Origin: CAWINX01 sp963702055
Lineage (GTDB): Bacteria; Actinomycetota; Thermoleophilia; Solirubrobacterales; 70-9
DNA: 64,000 bases
Reading direction: 5' to 3'
Assembly (NCBI GenBank): GCA_963702055.1
Contig: OY969702.1
Coordinates: 248,001-312,000, forward strand
Under the pieces are notes generated by a model. That model ran no database searches, had not been told where the DNA came from, and worked only from the letters and a program-made list of their open reading frames with translations. A program made the translations under genes and the position numbers. Shown here one piece after another: positions 42,349 through 50,365 of the stretch; the stretch's first letter is position 1, and each line of letters opens with the position of its first letter.

Positions 42349-43053
42349 GTGGTCGTCGGTTTCGACACTGCGACCGAGGACACCGCCGTTTGCGCGAGGC
42401 GCGGCGGAGAGGTCCTCCACGAGTCGCTGCTCGGGCCCTCCACGGGGGGGAGGCCGCGCCACACGGCGCTGTTGCTTGCCGAGGTGGAGGCCGCGGCCGC
42501 GGCCGCGGGGGGCTGGGGCGCGGTGGACCTGATCGGCGTCGGGCTCGGTCCCGGCTCCTTCACCGGCTTGCGGATCGGGATCGCCACGGCGCGCGCCCTG
42601 GGCGCCGTGCTCGGCCTGCGGACGGTGGGGGTTTGCACCCTCGACGCGCTCGGCCTGGCGCTGCGAGAGGCTGCCCCGCCCGAGGCGAGCTGCCTTGCCG
42701 TCCTCGACGCTCGTCGCGGCGAGGTCTTCGCGGCTCTCTACGACGCGGCCGGGGAACCCGTCTGGGGGCCGTTCGTCGTCGCCCCCACCGACCTCGCCGG
42801 GCGGATCGCCGCGATCTCCGATCCCATCCTGGCGGCCGGATCGGGGGCGGTACGATTTCGTCAAGAGCTGGTCGGGAGCGGCGTCGAGATCCCCGATGAC
42901 GCCGATCCCGCGCACCGAGTCTCCGCGCGGCACGTTTGCGCTCTCGCGGCGACCGCGGCGGCCGGGGACACCGGCCCGCTCGCCCCGATTTACCTGAGAC
43001 TTCCCGACGCGGAGCGGTGGCGTGAGCGAGACACTTTCCAGACAACCGACTGA
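42349..43053 (+). CDS. tsaB: tRNA threonylcarbamoyladenosine synthesis protein TsaB
   Basis: 234 aa. VVGFDTATEDTAVCARRGGE, the GLGPGSFTGLRIGIATAR motif and DARRGEVFAALYD are diagnostic. TsaB is the inactive paralogue and partner of TsaD. GTG 42349 is used. The 3' end overlaps rimI by 32 bases, so the block tsaB-rimI-tsaD is tightly coupled. Confidence 0.93.
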   Translation: MVVGFDTATEDTAVCARRGGEVLHESLLGPSTGGRPRHTALLLAEVEAAAAAAGGWGAVDLIGVGLGPGSFTGLRIGIATARALGAVLGLRTVGVCTLDALGLALREAAPPEASCLAVLDARRGEVFAALYDAAGEPVWGPFVVAPTDLAGRIAAISDPILAAGSGAVRFRQELVGSGVEIPDDADPAHRVSARHVCALAATAAAGDTGPLAPIYLRLPDAERWRERDTFQTTD

Positions 43054-43492
43054 GGCGGCCCCGCAGGTGACGGTGAGGAGCCTCGCCTACAGTGACCTGC
43101 CGGCCGTGATCTCGGTCGAGCGCCGCTCCTTCCCGACGCCTTGGTCGCTGGCGATGTTCGTCCTCGAGCTCTCGAAGCCCTCGGGAATCTGCCTCGCCGC
43201 GACCTCCGGCGACGAGCTGATCGGATACCTGGTCTGCTCGCGTTACGACCAGGTCTGGCACCTGATGAACGTGGCGGTAGCCCCCGAGCACCGCCGCGCC
43301 GGCATTGCCAGCCGCCTGCTGAACAAGCTCTTCGAGGAGGGCGCGGGCGAACTCCCGTTTACCCTTGAGGTGCGCGTCTCCAACCACCAGGCGATCGCCA
43401 TGTACGAGCGCTTCGGCTTCCGCTCCGCCGGGGTCCGTCCCCGCTACTACCACGACAACGGCGAAGACGCGCTGATCATGTGGCTGGACTGA
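43022..43492 (+). CDS. rimI: Ribosomal protein S18 alanine N-acetyltransferase-like GNAT protein
   Basis: 156 aa GNAT. VISVERRSFPTPWSLAMF, WHLMNVAVAPEHRRAGIASRL (acetyl-CoA loop) and NHQAIAMYERFGFRSAGVRP match RimI. Its place between tsaB and tsaD is the classic order. Starts at a GTG inside tsaB. The substrate may be S18 or other protein N-termini. Confidence 0.92.
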   Translation: MSETLSRQPTEAAPQVTVRSLAYSDLPAVISVERRSFPTPWSLAMFVLELSKPSGICLAATSGDELIGYLVCSRYDQVWHLMNVAVAPEHRRAGIASRLLNKLFEEGAGELPFTLEVRVSNHQAIAMYERFGFRSAGVRPRYYHDNGEDALIMWLD

Positions 43493-43496
43493 TTCC

Positions 43497-44504
43497 TTGA
43501 TCCTCGCGATCGAAACGTCGTGCGACGACACCTGCGCGGCCGTCCTCGACGGTCCCCGCATCCTCGCCAACGTGATCTCCTCCCAGGCCGAGGCGCACGC
43601 CCGCTTCGGCGGCGTCGTGCCCGAGGTCGCCTCCCGTCACCACCTCGAGCTGGCGGTGCCCGCGGTCGAGGCCGTCCTCGACGAGTCAGGCGTCTCTCTC
43701 GAGCGGCTCGATGCCGTCGCGGTCACCGCCGGCCCCGGCCTGATCGGGGCGCTCCTGGTCGGGGTCAGCACCGCGAAGGCGATCTCCGCCGCCCTCAGGC
43801 TGCCGCTGATCCCGGTCGACCACCTACAGGGGCACGTCGCCGCCAACTTCCTCGAGCCCGACCCGCTCGAGCCCCCGTTCCTCTGCCTGATCGCCAGCGG
43901 CGGCCACACCCTGCTCGCCGCGGTGCGCGACCACGACGGGCACGAGGTGCTCGGCCAAACCCTCGACGACGCCGCCGGAGAGGCCTTCGACAAGGTGGCT
44001 CGGATGCTCGGGCTCGGCTATCCGGGCGGCCCCGCCCTGCAACGCCTCGCCGCCGAGGGCGACGCCGGCGCCTTCGAGCTGCCGGTGGCGATGAGCCGCG
44101 ACCCGGGGCTGAACTTCAGCTTCAGCGGCCTGAAGACGGCGCTCGTCTACCTCTGCCGGGACCTGGGGCCCGAGGGGGTGCGGGAGCGACGCGCCGATCT
44201 CGCGGCGAGCTTTCAAGCGGCGGCGGTCGGCCAGCTGGTCGCGAAGCTCGAGCGGGCGCTGCGGAGCGGAGCATGGGACGCCGTCGCGCTGGGCGGCGGC
44301 GTCGCCGCGAACGGGCCGCTGCGCGAGGCGGTGGCGACGCTCTGCGAGGAGCGCGGGCTGCGGCTGAAGCTGGTGGCGCCCGAACTCTGCACCGACAATG
44401 CCGCGATGATCGGCTCGGCGGCCCGTTTCGCCACGGCCCTGCCGTATCCCGACTACCTCGACTACGACGCCTTCGCGACCGGCGAGGCCCCGGTGGCGGC
44501 ATGA
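43497..44504 (+). CDS. tsaD: tRNA N6-adenosine threonylcarbamoyltransferase TsaD
   Basis: 335 aa. ILAIETSCDDTCAAVLDGPR, the metal histidines in VDHLQGHVAA, LIASGGHTLL, GEAFDKVARMLGLGYPGGPA and the C-terminal CTDNAAMIG are all present. It transfers the threonylcarbamoyl group to A37. The start is TTG 43497, 4 bases after rimI. The stop overlaps the glutaredoxin ATG. Confidence 0.96.
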   Translation: MILAIETSCDDTCAAVLDGPRILANVISSQAEAHARFGGVVPEVASRHHLELAVPAVEAVLDESGVSLERLDAVAVTAGPGLIGALLVGVSTAKAISAALRLPLIPVDHLQGHVAANFLEPDPLEPPFLCLIASGGHTLLAAVRDHDGHEVLGQTLDDAAGEAFDKVARMLGLGYPGGPALQRLAAEGDAGAFELPVAMSRDPGLNFSFSGLKTALVYLCRDLGPEGVRERRADLAASFQAAAVGQLVAKLERALRSGAWDAVALGGGVAANGPLREAVATLCEERGLRLKLVAPELCTDNAAMIGSAARFATALPYPDYLDYDAFATGEAPVAA

Positions 44505-44773
44505 CCAGAGTGGTGGTCTACTCGCGCCTCGGCTGTCACCTCTGCGAGGAGGCGATCGAGGCGATCGTCGCCCTGCACGGGGAGGGGTATCGCTTCGAGC
44601 TGCGCGAGATCGACATCGAGAGCGACGAGCTGCTGCTGCGCCGCCACCTCGAGCGCATCCCGGTCGTCGAGGTTGAGGGAGCGGTCGTCTCCGAGCTGGT
44701 TCTCGACGAGGCCGCTCTTCGGGCGAGGCTCGATACTGTGGGCATCCATGGAGCAGGCACTCGAGGATCGTGA
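44501..44773 (+). CDS. Glutaredoxin-like protein
   Basis: 90 aa thioredoxin fold. VVVYSRLGCHLCEEAIEAIV has the redox CHLC, and the cis-proline is in ERIPVVEVEG. It belongs to the glutaredoxin-2/DUF836-like group, a general disulfide reductant. The ATG overlaps the tsaD stop and the 3' end overlaps rex by 26 bases, which fits a redox theme with Rex. Confidence 0.85.
   Translation: MTRVVVYSRLGCHLCEEAIEAIVALHGEGYRFELREIDIESDELLLRRHLERIPVVEVEGAVVSELVLDEAALRARLDTVGIHGAGTRGS
44734..44739 (+). promoter_or_regulatory. -10-like element TACTGT for rex inside the glutaredoxin gene
   Basis: TACTGT lies 8 bases before the rex ATG with no Shine-Dalgarno sequence between. Confidence 0.45.
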
Positions 44774-45416
44774 CGTGGCGGGCGGGCTGATCGTCGATGG
44801 CGAGCGGCTCTCGCTCGGAGTCGCGGCGCGGCTCTCGCGCTACCTCCAGGTCCTCACCCAGGCGCGCAAGATGGGGCGGGAGACGATCTCCTCTCAGGAG
44901 CTCTCCGAGTACACCCACATCAACCCGACCCAGATCCGCCGCGACCTCTCCGGCTTCGGCAAGTTCGGCAAGCGCGGGGTCGGCTACAACGTCGACTCGC
45001 TGGTCGCCGAGATCCGCAAGATCCTCCGCACCTCCGGCCAGCACAACATCGCCCTGTTCGGCGCCGGCAACCTCGGCCTGGCGATCGCCAGCTCCGACAT
45101 CTTCGCCGACCACGGCTTCCAGATCGTCGCGATGTTCGACGTCGACCCCGGTGTCGTCGGGACCGAGGTCGGCGACCTGCGGGTGCGCGACTTTGGCGAG
45201 CTGGAGGCGATCGTCTCCCAGGAGGAGATCGTGGTCGGGGTGCTCGCCGTCCCGGCCGCCGCCGCCCAGGCGGTCGCCGACCGCCTCGTCGAGGCCGGCG
45301 TGAAGATCATCTTCAACTACTCCGAGCAGCTGCTCCAGGTCCCGCCCGAGGTGACCGTCCACACCTCCAGCCCCGCGGTCGACCTGCTCTACGCGCTCTA
45401 CTTCTACCTCACTTAG
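44748..45416 (+). CDS. rex: Redox-sensing transcriptional repressor Rex
   Basis: 222 aa. An N-terminal winged helix (LSRYLQVLTQARKMGRETIS, TQIRRDLSGFGKFGKRGVGY) is followed by an NADH-binding Rossmann domain (NIALFGAGNLGLAIASSDIF) and a C-terminal swapped helix. Rex senses the NADH/NAD+ ratio and represses respiratory genes. ATG 44748 is chosen over an in-frame start at 44673 because the protein then begins normally and TACTGT precedes it by 8 bases. No ROP-type operator was looked for outside the window. Confidence 0.95.
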   Translation: MEQALEDRDVAGGLIVDGERLSLGVAARLSRYLQVLTQARKMGRETISSQELSEYTHINPTQIRRDLSGFGKFGKRGVGYNVDSLVAEIRKILRTSGQHNIALFGAGNLGLAIASSDIFADHGFQIVAMFDVDPGVVGTEVGDLRVRDFGELEAIVSQEEIVVGVLAVPAAAAQAVADRLVEAGVKIIFNYSEQLLQVPPEVTVHTSSPAVDLLYALYFYLT

Positions 45417-45426
45417 GGCGCGGCTC

Positions 45427-46587
45427 TTGTCCCTCGACCTCGACCTCGTTCGGGAGCGGTTCGAGTCCTCCACCGACTTCACGATCGGGCTGGAGGAGGA
45501 GTTCGCGATCCTCGACCCGGCCACCCTGGAGCTCGAGCATCGCTTCGAGGACGTATACGCGGCGTGCAAGGCCGATGGCGTGTTGGCCGAGTCGGCCGCG
45601 GGCGAGTTGATCGCCGCCGAGATCGAGATCCGCTCGGGCCGTTCGGAGTCGTTTGCCGAGGCGGTCGCGAAACAGCGGGAGCGGCGCGGGCGGCTCTTCG
45701 AGCTGGTCGATGGGATGGGACTGGCGCTGGGCGCGATGGGGACGCATCCCTGGGCCTCCTACCTGGACCAGCGGATCATCGACACCCCGCACTACCGCCG
45801 GCTCAGCCACGATCTCGGCTGGGTCGCCCAGCGCAACAACACCTGGAGCATGCACGTCCACATGGGGGTGCGCGGCGCCGACCGCGCGATTGCCGTCTGC
45901 GACTGGATGCGCGAGCTGCTGCCGTTGCTACTCGCCGTTTCCGCCAACTCGCCCTTCCTCGACGGCCGCGACACCGGCCTGGAGACGGTGCGCACGGAGA
46001 TCTTCACCCGCACCTTCCCGCGTTGCGGCGTCCCCAGCCCCTTCTTCGACTGGCGCCGCTACGCTGAGTTCGTCGGGTTGCTGGAAGGGACGAACACGAT
46101 CGTCGAGTCAACTCAGCTCTGGTGGAGCGTCCGTCCCCATCACCACTTCGGGACGGTCGAGGTGCGGATCTGCGACGCGCAAACCAGGGGAGAGGAGTCC
46201 TTCGCCCTCGCCGGCCTGATCGCAGCCTGCATCGCCCAGACCGCGCTCGACTACGACGAGCACGGCTACGAGGGCGCTGGGCGGCCGCTGCTCGACCGCG
46301 AAGTCGAGGAGAACCTCTGGCGGGCGATTCGCCACGGGATGAGCGGGCGCCTGATCGACTTCAGGAAAGGCGTCGAGGTCGAGGCGCGGGCGGCGCTCGA
46401 GGGGGTGCTCGCCTGGACCGAGCCGGCTCGGTCGAGCCTCGGGATCGAGGTTGACCTGCCGGACCGCAACGGCGCCCAGCGCGCCCGCCAGGCGCTCGAC
46501 TCAGGAGTCGCGATCGAGGACGTCTATCGGGACGCTGTGCGGGAGACGAAACGCACCTACACCGCCAATGTCGGCGCTCGTAGATAG
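45427..46587 (+). CDS. GCS2-family carboxylate-amine ligase (YbdK/EgtA-like)
   Basis: 386 aa. FTIGLEEEFAILDPATLELE, the metal-binding AAEIEIRSG and NNTWSMHVHMGVRG, and WWSVRPHHHFGTVEVRICDA are the GCS2 signatures shared with glutamate-cysteine ligases. It could make gamma-glutamylcysteine or a related gamma-glutamyl amide; specificity cannot be read. The TTG start lies 10 bases after rex. Confidence 0.9.
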   Translation: MSLDLDLVRERFESSTDFTIGLEEEFAILDPATLELEHRFEDVYAACKADGVLAESAAGELIAAEIEIRSGRSESFAEAVAKQRERRGRLFELVDGMGLALGAMGTHPWASYLDQRIIDTPHYRRLSHDLGWVAQRNNTWSMHVHMGVRGADRAIAVCDWMRELLPLLLAVSANSPFLDGRDTGLETVRTEIFTRTFPRCGVPSPFFDWRRYAEFVGLLEGTNTIVESTQLWWSVRPHHHFGTVEVRICDAQTRGEESFALAGLIAACIAQTALDYDEHGYEGAGRPLLDREVEENLWRAIRHGMSGRLIDFRKGVEVEARAALEGVLAWTEPARSSLGIEVDLPDRNGAQRARQALDSGVAIEDVYRDAVRETKRTYTANVGARR

Positions 46588-46623
46588 ACTCCCGCGCCGC
46601 AAAACCAGCCGGAGGAACCTAAC

Positions 46624-48711
46624 TTGACCAGTTTCTTGACCGATTACGGAGTCGTCGTCGCGCTCGTCTGCGCCGGGGCGGCGGTGGTGTACGGATTGAT
46701 CATCACCCAGCGCCTTCTCAAGAAGTCGCCGGGCAACGAGCGCATGCAGGAGATCTCAGGCGCGGTGCAGGAGGGCGCGAAGGCCTACCTGACCCGCCAG
46801 TACACGATCATCGCCGCGGTGGCCGTGCCACTGGCGATCGTGCTCTGGATCCTCCAGGACTACCAAACCGCGATCGGCTTCGTGATCGGCGGCATTCTCT
46901 CCGGCTCGGCCGGGTTCATCGGGATGAACCTCTCTGTGCGCGCCAACTCGCGCGTCGCCGAGGCGGCCCGCGGGGGTGTGCCGCCGGCGCTCGACGTCGC
47001 CTTCAAGGGCGGCTCGGTCACCGGCATGCTCGTCGTCGGCCTGGCGCTACTCGGCGTCGCCGGTTACTACGGGATCCTGATCCTCACCGGCAGCACCGAC
47101 AAGCAGGCCGTCGATGCGCTGATCGGCCTCGGCTTCGGCGGCTCGCTGATCTCCGTCTTCGCCAGGCTCGGCGGCGGCATTTTCACCAAGGCCGCCGACG
47201 TCGGCGCCGACTTGGTCGGCAAGGTCGAGGCGGGCATCCCCGAGGACGATCCGCGCAACCCGGCCGTGATCGCCGACAACGTCGGCGACAACGTCGGCGA
47301 CTGCGCCGGCATGGCCGCGGACCTCTTCGAGACCTACGCGGTCACCTCCGTCGCGGTGATGCTGCTCGGCGTCCTCACCTTCACCGGCGCGGGCGGCGAA
47401 TTCTCCCGTGAGGTGGCGATCTACCCGCTGGTGATCGGCGGCGTCGCGATCCTCGCCTCGATCATCGGGGCGCTTTCGGTTCGGACCAAGTCCGACCGGG
47501 TCGAGGGGGCGCTCTACCAGGGCCTGATCGTCTCGGGGGTCCTCTCGATTGCGGCCTTCTACCCGATCACCGATTGGCTGATGAGCGACCCGGTTCGGCT
47601 CGGCCTCAGCGCCGCCGCCAACACGGTGACCGTTTCCGACCTCTGGCTGTGCGCGGTGATCGGCGTCGCCGTCACCGGATTGCTGTTCGTGATCACGGAC
47701 TACTACACGTCGACTCGCTTCCGCCCGGTGCGGACGATCGCCGACGCGTCGGAGACCGGCCACGCGACCAACATCATCCAGGGTCTCGCCCAGGGCTTTC
47801 AGTCCACCGCGGCCCCGGCGCTGGTTCTGGCTCTCGCGATCCTCGGCGCCAACGAGCTGGCCGGCATCTACGGCATCGGCGTCGCCGTGATGGCGCAGCT
47901 CTCGCTCTGCGGCCTGATCGTCGCTCTCGACGCCTTCGGGCCGATCACCGACAACGCGGGCGGGATCGCCGAGATGGCCGACCTGCCCGAGGACGTCCGC
48001 AACGTCACCGACCCGCTCGATGCGGTCGGCAACACGACCAAGGCGGTGACCAAGGGATACGCGATCGGCTCCGCCGCGTTGGCCGCGCTGGTGCTGTTCG
48101 CCGCCTTCAAGAGCGAGTTGGGTAACGCGGCGCCGTCGGGCTATGACCTCAACGGCCTCTTCAACCTGACCAGCCCGGACGTGTTGATCGGGCTGATCAT
48201 CGGCGGCATGATGGTCTACCTCTTCGCCGCCCTGGCGATCGAGGCGGTTGGGCGTGCCGGCGGCCAGGTCGTCGAGGAGGTTCGCAAACAGTTCCGCGAG
48301 CACCCCGGGATCATGGAGGGCACCGAGAAACCCGAGTACGGGGAGACGGTCAGCATCGTCACCCTGGCGGCGCAGAAAGAGATGATTCTGCCCTCGCTGA
48401 TCCCGATCGTCGTCCCCGTCATCGTCGGCCTGCTCAGCGTCGACGCGCTCGGCGGCCTGCTGATCGGCGTCATCGTCGTCGGCCTCTTCGCTGCGATCTC
48501 GATGACCGCCGGCGGCGGCGCCTGGGACAATGCGAAGAAGTTGATCGAGGACGGCGCCCACGGCGGCAAGGGCTCAGAGGCCCATGCCGCCTCGGTGACC
48601 GGCGACACGGTCGGCGATCCCTACAAGGACACGGCCGGGCCGGCGATCAACCCGATGATCAAGGTCGCGAACATCGTCGCGATCCTGATCATCCCCATAG
48701 TCCACTTCTAA
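46624..48711 (+). CDS. hppA: Membrane-bound proton-pumping pyrophosphatase, K+-independent type
   Basis: 695 aa with about 16 membrane segments. The catalytic loop DVGADLVGKVEAGIPEDDPR, then NPAVIADNVGDNVGDCAGMA and the acidic DPYKDTAGPAINPMIK near the C-terminus bind Mg-PPi. In GNTTKAVTKGYAIGS the Lys at residue 473 occupies the site that is Ala in K+-dependent enzymes, so this should be the K+-independent H+ pump. TTG 46624 has GGAGGAAC upstream. Conserves energy from PPi and would also pair with a PPi-using PFK if pfkA is one. Confidence 0.96.
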   Translation: MTSFLTDYGVVVALVCAGAAVVYGLIITQRLLKKSPGNERMQEISGAVQEGAKAYLTRQYTIIAAVAVPLAIVLWILQDYQTAIGFVIGGILSGSAGFIGMNLSVRANSRVAEAARGGVPPALDVAFKGGSVTGMLVVGLALLGVAGYYGILILTGSTDKQAVDALIGLGFGGSLISVFARLGGGIFTKAADVGADLVGKVEAGIPEDDPRNPAVIADNVGDNVGDCAGMAADLFETYAVTSVAVMLLGVLTFTGAGGEFSREVAIYPLVIGGVAILASIIGALSVRTKSDRVEGALYQGLIVSGVLSIAAFYPITDWLMSDPVRLGLSAAANTVTVSDLWLCAVIGVAVTGLLFVITDYYTSTRFRPVRTIADASETGHATNIIQGLAQGFQSTAAPALVLALAILGANELAGIYGIGVAVMAQLSLCGLIVALDAFGPITDNAGGIAEMADLPEDVRNVTDPLDAVGNTTKAVTKGYAIGSAALAALVLFAAFKSELGNAAPSGYDLNGLFNLTSPDVLIGLIIGGMMVYLFAALAIEAVGRAGGQVVEEVRKQFREHPGIMEGTEKPEYGETVSIVTLAAQKEMILPSLIPIVVPVIVGLLSVDALGGLLIGVIVVGLFAAISMTAGGGAWDNAKKLIEDGAHGGKGSEAHAASVTGDTVGDPYKDTAGPAINPMIKVANIVAILIIPIVHF

Positions 48712-48720
48712 GCGCGGTTG

Positions 48721-48843
48721 GGGAGGGGCCGGGTGCCCCTCCCGCTGCGCTGGGTTTTTCGCCTCTGACTTTGAGGCTGTCCGCGAGGGTGGCTGGGGCG
48801 AAAAACAGGACGCCGCTTGCGGGAGGGGCACCCGGCCCCTCCT
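48721..48843. repeat. Paired palindromic (BIME/REP-like) element
   Basis: Two hairpins face each other. Left: GGGAGGGGC (48721-48729), loop CGGGT, GCCCCTCCC (48735-48743), a perfect 9-bp stem. Right: GGGAGGGGC (48821-48829), loop ACCCG, GCCCCTCCT (48835-48843), 8 bp plus a G-T pair. The two units are inverted copies over 24 bases (48722-48745 against 48819-48842), and inside them GTTTTTCGCC (48754-48763) pairs with GGCGAAAAAC (48797-48806). It follows hppA and precedes the phosphoesterase gene, and could act as a terminator or mRNA-end protector. Confidence 0.75.
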
Positions 48844-48909
48844 CGTGGGCGTAGACGTGGATTCGCGATGTCCGGATGACACTCGTCGCGGGCTGTTGTG
48901 GCCGCAGCG

Positions 48910-48915
48910 TAGGAT
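48910..48915 (+). promoter_or_regulatory. -10-like element TAGGAT
   Basis: TAGGAT lies 7 bases before ATG 48923 and overlaps the alternative ATG at 48914, favouring the former as the start. Confidence 0.4.
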
Positions 48916-48922
48916 GGACGTG

Positions 48923-50041
48923 ATGCGTGTGTTGATTGCGGCTGTTGTGTTGGGCGTCGTCTCTGTTGCGGCGTCGGCTGGAGCCGCCGGGTATCACGCG
49001 AAGCGGACTGCGACTCCTCGCATCAAGCACGTCTTCGTGATCGTGCTCGAGAACGAGAACGGCGAGACGACTTTCGGTCCGAGCCCGCCCGCTCCCTACC
49101 TCGCGCACACGCTGGCCCGGGCGGGGGCGTACGTGCCCAACTACTACGGGATCGGGCACGCCAGCCTCGACAACTACATCGCGATGGTGAGCGGCCAGCC
49201 GCCCAATCTCGTCACCCAGTCGGACTGCCAGACCTTCTCCGAGGTGGCGCCGGGGACGCTCCGCTCGGACGGCATCGCGGTAGGCCAGGGGTGCGTCTTC
49301 CCGTCGCGAGTGAAGACGGTCGCCAATCAGTTGGAGGCGAAACGCTACACGTGGCGCGGCTACATGGAGGACATGGCCAATGCGGTCTCCTCCGGTGCGC
49401 CAGCGACCTGCAGGCATCCGACGATCGGCGCGGTGGACACCACCCAGGCGGCGCGATCCGACGATCAGTACGCGACCCGTCACGATCCCTTCGTCTACTT
49501 CCACTCGATCATCGACCACCCGACCTGCGGGCGCAACGTCGTGGACCTGCGGCGGTTGAGCGGAGACCTGAAGCGAGAGGCGAGGACGCCCGCCTACCTG
49601 TTCATCACTCCCGATCTCTGTGCCGACGGCCACGATGCCAACTGCGCCGACCCGGCGTCCCCCGGCGGCTACGCGGGAATCCAGGCCTTCCTGCGCCACT
49701 GGGTGCCGCGGATCCGCCATTCGGTCGCCTACAAGGACCACGGGATGATCCTGATCACCTTCGACGAGAGTTCATCCGGCGCGGAGTCCTGTTGTGGCGA
49801 GACGAGTGGGCCGAACACGCCGAACAACGGCGGCGGCACGGTCGGCGATGGGGGCGGCCGGGTCGGCGCCGTAATGCTCTCGCCCTGCATCCGGCCGCAT
49901 ACGGTCTCGCGGCGCTCCTACGACCACTACTCGATGCTGCGCTGGGTCGAGGACGATTTCCGTCTGCCGCATTTGGCGAACGCCGCCAAGCGCGGCGTGC
50001 GCCCGTACGGCTCCGACGTATTCAACCGGCCGAGCTGTTAA
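48923..50041 (+). CDS. Secreted phosphoesterase (PF04185-like, phospholipase C/acid phosphatase type)
   Basis: 372 aa. The signal peptide (VLIAAVVLGVVSVAASAGAA) is followed by IKHVFVIVLENENGETTFGP, the conserved N-terminal metal motif, then NYYGIGHASLDNYIAMVSGQ, YLFITPDLCADGHDANC, MILITFDES and a C-terminal SYDHYSMLRWVEDDF. These match the phosphoesterase family of bacterial phospholipases C and acid phosphatases. The substrate is unknown. ATG 48923 is chosen from ATG 48914 and 48845. Several cysteine pairs suggest disulfides outside the cell. Confidence 0.88.
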   Translation: MRVLIAAVVLGVVSVAASAGAAGYHAKRTATPRIKHVFVIVLENENGETTFGPSPPAPYLAHTLARAGAYVPNYYGIGHASLDNYIAMVSGQPPNLVTQSDCQTFSEVAPGTLRSDGIAVGQGCVFPSRVKTVANQLEAKRYTWRGYMEDMANAVSSGAPATCRHPTIGAVDTTQAARSDDQYATRHDPFVYFHSIIDHPTCGRNVVDLRRLSGDLKREARTPAYLFITPDLCADGHDANCADPASPGGYAGIQAFLRHWVPRIRHSVAYKDHGMILITFDESSSGAESCCGETSGPNTPNNGGGTVGDGGGRVGAVMLSPCIRPHTVSRRSYDHYSMLRWVEDDFRLPHLANAAKRGVRPYGSDVFNRPSC

Positions 50042-50280
50042 GCGATTCCGCCTGAGGGGGGGTTCAGCCAGGGAAAGTTTTCGCGCGGGTCGTCCGGGGT
50101 TGGGGGGCGCTCTTCGGCTCGGGTTTCGGTCGAGCTGTCGTCCAGCGGCGGGGCGAGGCCGATCCGGGCTATCGACCACTTGCCGTCCTCGCCTTCAACC
50201 GGGACCCAGCGGTTGGTCGCGCGGTCCGGGTGCTCGGCCGCGAGGCGGGCGCATTCCTCTTTCGCCGCTTGCTCGTCCAT
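50038..50280 (-). CDS. Small hydrophilic protein of unknown function
   Basis: 80 aa, acidic and Pro-rich, without signal or membrane segments: AAKEECARLAAEHPDRATNR, then a tryptophan-containing WVPVEGEDGKWSIARIGL and a disordered tail ENFPWLNPPSGG. No family recognised. Minus-strand TAGCCT lies exactly 6 bases before ATG 50280, supporting the start. It converges with the phosphoesterase gene (4-base overlap). Confidence 0.65.
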   Translation of the reverse strand: MDEQAAKEECARLAAEHPDRATNRWVPVEGEDGKWSIARIGLAPPLDDSSTETRAEERPPTPDDPRENFPWLNPPSGGIA

Positions 50281-50286
50281 GGGCGA

Positions 50287-50292
50287 AGGCTA
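50287..50292 (-). promoter_or_regulatory. -10-like element TAGCCT
   Basis: Minus-strand TAGCCT, 6 bases before the ATG at 50280. Confidence 0.42.
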
Positions 50293-50350
50293 GCGCGGCC
50301 ACTTGCCTCGCGCGACGGAGTTTCGGGGGACGCGATCAGGCTAGCTCGGC

Positions 50351-50356
50351 TAGGGT
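50351..50356 (+). promoter_or_regulatory. -10-like element TAGGGT
   Basis: TAGGGT, 9 bases before ATG 50366, with only GC-alternating sequence between and no Shine-Dalgarno site. Confidence 0.4.
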
Positions 50357-50365
50357 CGCGCGCGC

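Noticed and set aside
41487..42638. 383-codon minus-strand frame read as one long protein
   Set aside because: Only its last 105 codons look real (lipoprotein with a strong Shine-Dalgarno site at its start); the upstream part is antisense to tsaB and the secreted protein.
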